Below, piece by piece: positions 34,801-45,569 of a DNA stretch of 49,036 nucleotides. Below the pieces are notes generated by a model that ran no database searches, was not told the DNA's origin, and was given only the letters and a program-made list of their open reading frames with translations. Source of the stretch: an uncultured Sphingopyxis sp. (GTDB taxonomy: Bacteria; Pseudomonadota; Alphaproteobacteria; Sphingomonadales; Sphingomonadaceae); the NCBI GenBank assembly GCA_936933955.1, contig CAKZIN010000043.1, forward strand, positions 1 to 49,036. Reading direction: 5' to 3'. Position 1 is the stretch's first letter. Each line of letters starts with the position of its first letter. Position numbers and translations under genes: made by a program.

Positions 34801-36195
34801 GTCGCCGTCGAAGTCGGCGTTAAACGCCGAGCAGACCAGCGGGTGGAGCTGGATCGCCTTGCCCTCGATCAGCACCGGCTCGAACGCCTGGATGCCGAGA
34901 CGGTGGAGCGTCGGCGCGCGGTTTAGCAGCACGGGGTGTTCGCGGATCACCTCGTCAAGGATGTCCCACACCTCGCGGCGTTCCTTTTCGACCCACTTCT
35001 TCGCCTGCTTGAGGGTCATGGAGAGACCCTTGGCGTCGAGGCGCGCGTAGATGAACGGCTTGAACAGCTCGAGCGCCATCTTCTTCGGGAGGCCGCACTG
35101 GTGCAGCTTCAGCTCGGGACCGGTCACGATCACCGAACGGCCCGAATAGTCGACGCGCTTGCCGAGCAGGTTCTGACGGAAACGGCCCTGCTTGCCCTTG
35201 AGCATGTCGCTCAATGACTTCAGCGGACGCTTGTTGGCGCCGGTGATGACGCGGCCGCGGCGGCCGTTGTCGAACAGCGCGTCGACGGCTTCCTGCAGCA
35301 TGCGCTTTTCGTTGCGGACGATGATGTCCGGCGCGCGCAGCTCCATCAGCCGCTTCAGGCGATTATTGCGGTTGATGACGCGGCGGTAGAGGTCGTTGAG
35401 GTCCGACGTCGCGAAGCGGCCACCGTCGAGCGGCACCAGCGGGCGAAGCTCGGGCGGGATCACGGGGACGACCTGAAGGATCATCCATTCGGGTCGGTTA
35501 CCGGAATCGATGAAGCTTTCGACGACCTTGAGCCGCTTGATGATCTTCTTGGGCTTGAGCTCCGACTTGGTGGTGCGCAGCTCCTCGAGCAGCGCCTCAC
35601 GCTCGCCTTCGAGGTCGAGCTCCTCAAGCAGCTTGCGGATCGCCTCCGCGCCGATGCCGGCGGAGAAGGCGTCCTCGCCATATTCGTCCTGCGCGTCGAG
35701 CAGCTCGTCTTCGGTCAGCAGCTGGAACTTCTCGAGCGGGGTGAGGCCCGGTTCGAGGACGATATACTGTTCGAAGTAGAGCACGCGCTCGAGCTGCTTC
35801 AGCTGCATGTCGAGCAGCAGGCCGATGCGGCTCGGCAGCGACTTCAGGAACCAGATGTGCGCGACCGGCGCGGCGAGTTCGATGTGGCCCATCCGCTCGC
35901 GGCGCACCTTGGTGACGGTCACCTCGACGCCGCACTTTTCGCAGACGATGCCCTTGTACTTCATGCGCTTGTACTTGCCGCACAGGCATTCGTAGTCCTT
36001 GATCGGACCGAAGATGCGCGCGCAGAACAGGCCGTCACGCTCGGGCTTGAACGTGCGATAGTTGATCGTCTCGGGCTTCTTGATCTCACCGAACGACCAG
36101 CTGCGGATACGCTCGGGGGAAGCGATGCCGATCTTGATCTGGTCGAACGTTTCCGGCTTCGCGACCGGGTTCATGAAGTTGGTGAGCTGGTTCAT
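31849..36195 (-). CDS. rpoC: DNA-directed RNA polymerase subunit beta'
   Basis: 1448 aa. The first zinc site has Cys70, 72, 85 and 88 (CLCG...CEKC), the Mg-binding catalytic loop [12 protein letters not shown] lies at 459-470, and the second zinc site is in [14 protein letters not shown] near residue 880-900. The bridge-helix/trigger-loop region ([25 protein letters not shown], in part) is intact. The C-terminal tail is acidic (about 60 residues rich in Ala, Asp and Glu), common in alphaproteobacteria. A 128-bp gap with a palindromic element separates it from rpoB. The start ATG 36193-36195 gives [10 protein letters not shown]. Confidence 0.98.
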   Translation of the reverse strand: [1448 protein letters not shown]

Positions 36196-36216
36196 TTGTT
36201 GTCCTCGGGTCCAGTC

Positions 36217-36311
36217 CCCCTCCCGCTTGCGGGAGGGGTTAGGGGTGGGGCGAGCGCAGCGAGCGACCTAGCTCTCCGCCCACCCCCAGCCCCTCCCGCA
36301 AGCGGGAGGGG
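36217..36311. repeat. Long inverted repeat, CTCCCC...GGGGAG family, copy 4, inside the rpoB-rpoC gap
   Basis: CCCCTCCCGC-TTGCGGGAGGGG (36217-36238) is repeated exactly in inverted form at 36290-36311 (CCCCTCCCGC-AAGCGGGAGGGG). Each 22-mer is nearly a palindrome itself, so the RNA can fold as one long stem or two hairpins. It almost fills the gap between rpoB and rpoC. Confidence 0.85.
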
Positions 36312-36323
36312 AGGATTGACATC

Positions 36324-40541
<4,218 letters not shown>

Positions 40542-40712
40542 GTCGGACAATCTGCCTTTGCCTTAGAAACCCAGGCGCACAGGACGCGCAAAGCACCGCA
40601 CAACCTCCGGAAAGTCCGGTGGCGGCGGTGTCGGAGCGTCCTGATCCCCGCGGTCCATCCGTGGAAAGCGCTGCGCGACGGCACCTTCCGTCCCGACCGA
40701 TCGGGTTTCGAC

Positions 40713-40741
40713 GCTCTAGCCGGTGGCGCCGCAACTGTCAA
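40713..40741 (-). promoter_or_regulatory. Promoter of rpoB
   Basis: On the minus strand TTGACA (plus 40736-40741) is followed after 17 nt by TAGAGC (plus 40713-40718). This is a near-consensus -35 with a weaker -10. It is back to back with the plus-strand promoter at 40779. Confidence 0.65.
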
Positions 40742-40756
40742 AACTCGGAGCCCGCG

Positions 40757-40838
40757 CATCGATTATCGATATTATCGTTTGACAATAAGCCACAGAGGGA
40801 TTATATCGTGATTCGATAACAATCGTATCGGAGAGCGA
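40757..40838 (+). promoter_or_regulatory. TATCG/CGATA motif cluster, candidate operator of the DUF2975/YozG pair
   Basis: Between the two divergent promoters ATTATCG occurs twice, 9 bp apart (40762-40768 and 40771-40777), one of them inside the palindrome TATCGATA (40764-40771). After the -10, ATATCG, CGATAA, ATCG, TATCG and GCGATA (to the ATG) follow in both orientations. The spacing suits binding by the small HTH protein encoded downstream. Confidence 0.45.
40779..40807 (+). promoter_or_regulatory. Promoter of the DUF2975 operon
   Basis: TTGACA (40779-40784), 17-nt spacer, TATATC (40802-40807). The -35 is perfect and the -10 close, and it lies inside the TATCG motif cluster. Confidence 0.7.
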
Positions 40839-40839
40839 T

Positions 40840-41334
40840 ATGCGTGCTGCCACACCCTTCCTCAATCTGAGCCATCACATCAGTCGCGTTGCCTATTGGA
40901 TCGTCATCACGTTGGGCGTCGTCGCCGCGCTAGCGTGGTTGGTCACGTTGACGCCGATCGAAATCATGCAACCGGGCGACCGTTTCTCAGATGCGCAGGT
41001 CCGAGTAATCCTGGGTTTTGTAACCGCCATGATGGCAGTCACGGCACTGGTGTTGCGGCTGCTGGTGCGGCTGCTAGGCGATGCAAAGCGCGGCGAGATT
41101 TTCACCGCCCGCAACGTGGCTCGCCTGCGTGCCATCGCGCTGATGATGTTCGCGAGCACGGTTGTGACTGCCATGCCCACACTGTGGGAGGATAGCGCGC
41201 CGCTCGATTGGCGCATCGTCAGCACGTTGACGAGCGTCCTGGTTGGCCTGTTCCCCACGCTGGTCGGCTTCGCGCTCGCGGAAGTATTCGCGCAGGGCGT
41301 GGCGCTGCGTGAGGATGCGGAGGGGACTGTCTGA
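40840..41334 (+). CDS. DUF2975 family membrane protein
   Basis: 164 aa with four hydrophobic segments (about 15-40, 57-76, 99-119 and 127-150). Typical family features are RGEIFTARNVARLRAIAL in the loop (near 87-104) and the closing EVFAQGVALREDAEGTV, which strongly marks DUF2975. Such proteins are nearly always paired with a small YozG-like HTH regulator, and the pair here overlaps by one base (TGATG). Its function is unknown; a membrane partner that adjusts the activity of the regulator is a fair guess but unproven. It diverges from rpoB. Confidence 0.85.
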   Translation: MRAATPFLNLSHHISRVAYWIVITLGVVAALAWLVTLTPIEIMQPGDRFSDAQVRVILGFVTAMMAVTALVLRLLVRLLGDAKRGEIFTARNVARLRAIALMMFASTVVTAMPTLWEDSAPLDWRIVSTLTSVLVGLFPTLVGFALAEVFAQGVALREDAEGTV

Positions 41335-41549
41335 TGGCGATCCGCATCCAGCTCGACGACCTGCTGCACCAACGGCGGATGACGCTCACCGAACTCAGCG
41401 AGCGGGTCGACATCACGCTCGCCAACCTGTCGATCCTCAAGACCGGCAAGGCGCGGGCAATCCGCTTTTCCACACTTGAGGCGATCTGCGCCGCGCTCGA
41501 CTGCCAGCCGGGTGACCTCATGCGCTGGGAGGATGACGTTGCGTCATAG
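41334..41549 (+). CDS. YozG-type helix-turn-helix transcriptional regulator
   Basis: 71 aa, essentially one HTH_26/XRE-like domain: MTLTELSERVDITLANLSILKTGKARAI (helices 2-3, in part) followed by FSTLEAICAALDCQPGDLM. It is encoded in a one-base overlap with the DUF2975 gene. By analogy with such pairs it probably autoregulates the promoter at 40779 through the TATCG cluster. It lacks any ligand-binding domain, so a partner (the membrane protein) or its own level must carry the signal. Confidence 0.88.
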   Translation: MAIRIQLDDLLHQRRMTLTELSERVDITLANLSILKTGKARAIRFSTLEAICAALDCQPGDLMRWEDDVAS

Positions 41550-41565
41550 GCTCGCGGCTCTCGCT

Positions 41566-41590
41566 GGAACCGCGCAGCAGGCCTCACGTT
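41566..41590 (+). promoter_or_regulatory. EcfG-type general-stress promoter of csbD
   Basis: GGAAC (41566-41570), exactly 16 nt, CGTT (41587-41590), followed by T: a full match to the alphaproteobacterial general-stress sigma factor consensus. A leader of about 45-50 nt contains a 6-bp hairpin (41602-41607 with 41615-41620) and AGGAG before the csbD ATG. Confidence 0.72.
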
Positions 41591-41643
41591 TCTACGACAG
41601 GGCCGCGCACGTGTCGCGGCGGCAGTGACCTAGGAGACATCTC

Positions 41644-41826
41644 ATGGGTGAATTCGTCGACAAGGCGAAGGCCGCAGGTAACGACATCGCGGGCAAGGCA
41701 AAGGAAGCCGCTGGCGCGGTGACCGGTAACGAGAAGCTCGAAGCCAAGGGCGAAGCGCAGCAGGCCAAGGCCGATCTGCAGCACGCCAAGGGTAGCGTGA
41801 AGGGCGCCTTCGGCGACGACATCTGA
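41644..41826 (+). CDS. csbD: CsbD family stress-response protein
   Basis: 60 aa, hydrophilic, Ala/Lys/Glu-rich, with MGEFVDKAKAAGNDIAGKAK and GKAKEAAGAVTGNEKLEAKG, the CsbD repeat-like core. CsbD proteins are induced by general stress (sigma B in Bacillus; EcfG-type in alphaproteobacteria). The upstream promoter fits this. It is a single-gene unit: its own promoter precedes it and a terminator follows (41849). The molecular role is unknown. Confidence 0.93.
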   Translation: MGEFVDKAKAAGNDIAGKAKEAAGAVTGNEKLEAKGEAQQAKADLQHAKGSVKGAFGDDI

Positions 41827-41848
41827 TCTGTCGTCATGATGAAAGAGA

Positions 41849-41873
41849 GCCGGGCGCAAGTCCGGCCCTTTTT
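41849..41873 (+). terminator. Intrinsic terminator of csbD
   Basis: GCCGGGC (41849-41855), GCAA loop, GTCCGGC (41860-41866) with one G-U pair, then CC and TTTTT. Confidence 0.8.
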
Positions 41874-41943
41874 CGTTCATGCCCAACATTTCCACCGCGT
41901 ATCGACAGCGCCGTCGCATCGCGATAAGGCTCTCCGCCAAGCC

Positions 41944-41977
41944 GGCCGCTCCGTGAAGGGGCGGCCCTTATTGTTTT
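41944..41977 (+). terminator. Terminator-like hairpin just upstream of trcR
   Basis: GGCCGCTCC (41944-41952) pairs with GGGGCGGCC (41958-41966), nine pairs with one G-U, GTGAA loop, then CTTATTGTTTT. It ends 22 bp before the trcR ATG, so it may end a short upstream RNA or attenuate trcR. Confidence 0.5.
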
Positions 41978-41998
41978 CAGCTTCCGGGAGCCGCACCG

Positions 41999-42700
41999 AT
42001 GGCCCAGCCGCTCATGCCCCACGCGACCGCCGCCTGGCTGGTCGACAACAGCTCGCTCACCTTTCAGCAAATCGCGGAATTCTGCGGTCTGCACATCCTC
42101 GAGGTGCAGGCGATCGCCGACGACACCGCCGGCACCAAGCTCACCGGCCGCGATCCGATCCGCGCGCATGAACTGACGCATGAGGAGATCGAAAAGGGTC
42201 AGGCCGACCCCAGCTACAAGCTCCAGATGCTGGCCGGACCCGAGCCTGTGCGTCGCACCAAGGGGCCGCGCTACACTCCGGTAAGCAAGCGCCAGGACAA
42301 GCCCGACGGCATCGCTTGGCTGGTGAAGCACCACCCCGAGATCAGCGACGCGGCGATCGGCAACCTCATCGGCACCACCCGCACCACGATCGAAGCGATC
42401 CGCGAGCGCACGCACTGGAACATCGCCAACATCGTCGCCAAGGACCCGGTTGCTCTGGGGCTGTGCTCGCAGCGTGAGCTCGACGCGCTGGTGGCCAAGG
42501 CGGCGAAGAAAGCCGGGATCGAGGCGCCGGTCGACACGCGCTACGCCGGCGATCGCGCCGCGCTGATCGAGGAGTTGAAGGCCGAACGCGAAGCCAACGC
42601 CCGCGCCGCTGAGGAAGCGGCGGCGGCGGAAGCGGCGGCGCTTTCCGAAACGGAGACGCCGGCGCCGGCCGAAGAGGTCGACGCCAGCGGCGAGGGGTAA
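41999..42700 (+). CDS. trcR: Cell-cycle transcriptional regulator TrcR (DUF1013)
   Basis: 233 aa. The family blocks MPHATAAWLVDNSSLTFQQI (first 20 of the block), FCGLHILEVQAIADD, DPIRAHELTHEEIEKGQAD and KHHPEISDAAIGNLIGTT RTTIEAIRERTHWN are complete. DUF1013 is conserved across alphaproteobacteria and is named TrcR after work in the group, as a cell-cycle regulator of transcription. An HTH-like region sits around residues 110-140. A Lys/Glu/Ala-rich coiled tail (about 165-233) is variable. A terminator-like hairpin precedes the gene and parC is further downstream. Confidence 0.9.
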   Translation: MAQPLMPHATAAWLVDNSSLTFQQIAEFCGLHILEVQAIADDTAGTKLTGRDPIRAHELTHEEIEKGQADPSYKLQMLAGPEPVRRTKGPRYTPVSKRQDKPDGIAWLVKHHPEISDAAIGNLIGTTRTTIEAIRERTHWNIANIVAKDPVALGLCSQRELDALVAKAAKKAGIEAPVDTRYAGDRAALIEELKAEREANARAAEEAAAAEAAALSETETPAPAEEVDASGEG

Positions 42701-42781
42701 GCCCCCCCCCCCTTCGCTCCGTCGTGGAACGCGCGGTCGACGTCGATGGTTGAGCCCCGGCAACCCCTTGGGAGACCGTTG

Positions 42782-43114
42782 ATGATCGAACCGCGCGCGA
42801 ACGACCTCGCTCACGAAACGTTGAACGAAGAGCAACTCGACGAGGACGCGCAGGCGCAGACGGTTGCGGACGAGGCGCTGTCGGGCGACCTCGACAGCGA
42901 CGTCGTGGGTGATAGCGAAAAGGTACGCGGCGGTTTCAGCGTGATGCCGGAAGACGCGCCCGATCTGGTCGACACGATGAACCAGATGGTGAGTTCCGGC
43001 CGGCTCGATTACGGCGCTTTCGCCGGCGAACCGGTGCACGACGACGAGGAAGATGCCTACGGCGGCGAACTCGAGGATGAGGATGCGGAGGGGCCGCGCC
43101 TCAGCGATGAATAG
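42782..43114 (+). CDS. Acidic hypothetical protein
   Basis: 110 aa, very acidic (about a third Asp or Glu; several DE, ED and EDED runs, especially in the last 30 residues) and without hydrophobic segments. The middle has FSVMPEDAPDLVDTMNQMVS and GRLDYGAFAGEP. It lies between trcR and parC, with GGGAG 11 nt before ATG 42782. A weak GGAAC-N17-GGTT lies about 30-56 bp upstream. I do not recognise the family. Confidence 0.65.
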   Translation: MIEPRANDLAHETLNEEQLDEDAQAQTVADEALSGDLDSDVVGDSEKVRGGFSVMPEDAPDLVDTMNQMVSSGRLDYGAFAGEPVHDDEEDAYGGELEDEDAEGPRLSDE

Positions 43115-43190
43115 TCGCTCGACCGTAACGCGCGAGCAGTCCCCCGCCCGACATTGACCCCTCTCGCCGCGCTGCTAGGTGCGCGGGCGT

Positions 43191-45476
43191 ATGGACGGGG
43201 CGACAAGCGACATAGCGGCAGAGGGGCCGGGCGGTGGGCCGGGCATTGCGGACACGCCGTTCGACGATGCGCTCAGCGATCGCTACCTCGTCTACGCGCT
43301 GTCGACGATCACCGCTCGGTCGTTGCCGGACCTGCGCGACGGGCTGAAGCCAGTCCATCGCCGCTTGCTGTGGGCGATGCGCGGGCTGCGGCTCGATCCC
43401 GCCACCGCGCACAAAAAATGCGCTCGCATCGTTGGCGAGGTGATCGGTAAGTATCACCCACACGGCGACACTGCCGCCTATGACGCGATGGTCCGGCTCG
43501 CGCAGGATTTTGCGCTGCGCTACCCGCTGGTCGACGGCCAGGGTAATTTCGGCAACATCGATGGCGATAACGCCGCCGCGTACCGCTACACCGAAGCACG
43601 GCTGACGAAGGTCGCGATCGACCTGATGGCGGGCCTCGACGAGGGCACCGTCGATTTCCGCCCGACCTATAACGGCGAAGAGAGCGAGCCCGAGGTCATG
43701 CCCGGGCTGTTCCCCAACCTCCTCGCCAACGGCGCGAGCGGCATTGCGGTGGGGATGGCGACGAGCATCCCGCCGCATAACGCTTCGGAATTGATCGACG
43801 CTGCGACGCTGCTCATCGACCAGCCCGACGCCCCGCTCGAAGCCCTCCTGGAGCATGTCCGCGGACCTGACCTCCCCACCGGCGGGCAAATCGTCGACAG
43901 CCCTGCCGCGATCGCCGCCGCCTATGCGAGCGGGCGCGGATCGTTCCGGGTGCGCGCGCGCTTTGCCGATGCGCCTGAAAAGGGCGACGGCCCCGGCGCC
44001 TGGCAGCTCGTCGTGACGCAAATCCCCTACGGCGTCGCCAAGGGCAAGCTGATCGAACAGATCGCGCAGATCATCGCCGACAAGAAGCTGCCGATCCTCG
44101 AGGATGTGCGCGACGAGAGCGCGGAGGACCTGCGCATCGTGTTCGTGCCGCGCAGCCGCACGGTCGACGCCGATGTGCTGATGGAGTCGCTCTATCGACT
44201 GACCGATCTCGAAACGCGGCTGCCGCTCAACCTCAACGTGCTCGACGCCCGGCGCACCCCGCACGTCATGGGGCTGAAGCAGGTGCTGAGCGAATGGCTC
44301 GCCCACCAGTTCGAGGTGCTGCTGCGCCGCACGCGCCACCGCATCGCGCGCGTCGACGACCGGCTGGAGCTCGTCGGCGGCTACATCATCGCCTACCTCA
44401 ACCTCGACCGGGTGATCGAAATCATCCGCAACGAGGACGAGCCCAAGCCCCTCCTGATGGCGGAGTTCGAGCTGACCGACCGCCAGGCCGAAGCGATCCT
44501 CAACATGCGGCTGCGGAGCTTGCGCAAGCTCGAGGAAATGGCGCTGATCAAGGAGCGAGACGCGCTGACCAAGGAGCGCGGCGACCTTTCCGCGCTGCTC
44601 GACAGCCCCGCGCGTCAGCGCACGCGGATGAAACGCGACCTCGCCAAACTGCGTGAGGAATATGGCCCGGAAACCGCGCTCGGTGCACGCCGCACGATCA
44701 TCGCCGAGGCGGCGGCGGTGCGCGACATCCCGTTCGAGGCGATGATCGAACGCGAGCCGATCACCGTCGTTCTCTCCAAGCGCGGCTGGGTGCGCGCGCT
44801 CAAGGGCCATGTCGACGCCGCACGCTCCGCCGACCTCAAGTTCAAGGAAGGGGACGGCCTCGCCTTTGCGACGACCGCGCAGACCACCGATCGCATCCTC
44901 CTGTTCACCGCGGAGGGGCGCTGCTTCAGCCTCGCCGGGGACAAGCTGCCCGGCGGGCGCGGGTTCGGGGAGCCGGTGCGGCTGTTCGCCGACATCGAAG
45001 GCGAAGGCGCGATCGTCGCGATGCTCGCCGCGCAGCCCCGCGGCGATGCGCGGTTGCTGGTGGCATCGACCAGCGGGCACGGATTCCTCGTGCGGGCCGC
45101 TGACTGCATCGCTGAAACGCGCAAGGGCAAGCAGGTGGTGAACCCGCGCACTGGAGCGCGCCTTAGCGTGGTGCGCCCGATTGCAGCGGGCGACGATGCG
45201 GTTGCGGTGATCGGCGATAACCGCAAGCTCGCGGTGTTCGCGCTTTCCGAGCTTCCCGAGATGGCACGCGGGCAAGGGGTGATGCTGCAACGCTACCGCG
45301 ACGGCGGGCTCGCCGATGCGCGCACGCTCAAGATGTCGGACGGGCTGGCGTGGACCATGGGCGGGGCGGAGGGGCGCACGCGAACCGAGGCCGACCTCAC
45401 GCCATGGCGGACCGCGCGCGGCGGCGCGGGGCGGATCGCACCCACCGGCTTCCCGCGGGACCATCGCTTTGGCTAA
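43191..45476 (+). CDS. parC: DNA topoisomerase IV subunit A
   Basis: 761 aa from ATG 43191 (a GTG four codons upstream is the alternative). The breakage-reunion domain has the quinolone-determining HPHGDTAAYDAM (residues 89-100; Thr94 and Asp98 at the E. coli Ser80/Glu84 places) and the catalytic Tyr133 in AAYRYTEARL. The C-terminal half has the beta-pinwheel repeats, read as ParC rather than GyrA from its shorter length and the weaker GyrA-box. With ParE it decatenates daughter chromosomes. The stop leaves 93 bp to the next gene. Confidence 0.95.
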   Translation: MDGATSDIAAEGPGGGPGIADTPFDDALSDRYLVYALSTITARSLPDLRDGLKPVHRRLLWAMRGLRLDPATAHKKCARIVGEVIGKYHPHGDTAAYDAMVRLAQDFALRYPLVDGQGNFGNIDGDNAAAYRYTEARLTKVAIDLMAGLDEGTVDFRPTYNGEESEPEVMPGLFPNLLANGASGIAVGMATSIPPHNASELIDAATLLIDQPDAPLEALLEHVRGPDLPTGGQIVDSPAAIAAAYASGRGSFRVRARFADAPEKGDGPGAWQLVVTQIPYGVAKGKLIEQIAQIIADKKLPILEDVRDESAEDLRIVFVPRSRTVDADVLMESLYRLTDLETRLPLNLNVLDARRTPHVMGLKQVLSEWLAHQFEVLLRRTRHRIARVDDRLELVGGYIIAYLNLDRVIEIIRNEDEPKPLLMAEFELTDRQAEAILNMRLRSLRKLEEMALIKERDALTKERGDLSALLDSPARQRTRMKRDLAKLREEYGPETALGARRTIIAEAAAVRDIPFEAMIEREPITVVLSKRGWVRALKGHVDAARSADLKFKEGDGLAFATTAQTTDRILLFTAEGRCFSLAGDKLPGGRGFGEPVRLFADIEGEGAIVAMLAAQPRGDARLLVASTSGHGFLVRAADCIAETRKGKQVVNPRTGARLSVVRPIAAGDDAVAVIGDNRKLAVFALSELPEMARGQGVMLQRYRDGGLADARTLKMSDGLAWTMGGAEGRTRTEADLTPWRTARGGAGRIAPTGFPRDHRFG

Positions 45477-45569
45477 CTGCGCGCGAGCTGATTGGCGAGA
45501 ACCCTAACGCGCTCTTCACCACGCTGACGAAGTCGGAGTTCATCGCGGTTCGTTAGTCGGCGATGCTGC

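Noticed and set aside
31963..34926. A 987-residue open frame antisense to rpoC (and similar ones antisense to rpoB at 36381-39203 and acs at 3152-4927)
   Set aside because: They lie opposite certain essential genes and have the Arg/Ala/His-rich composition typical of high-GC shadow frames. No domain or start signal was seen.
40548..40550. TTG as the rpoB start (MSDMAKK)
   Set aside because: The ATG three codons later gives the usual MAKK-type N-terminus and its ribosome-binding spacing is as good.
45350..45556. A small frame overlapping the parC 3' end
   Set aside because: Most of it lies within parC in another frame, no ribosome-binding site was found and the translated composition is that of a shadow frame.
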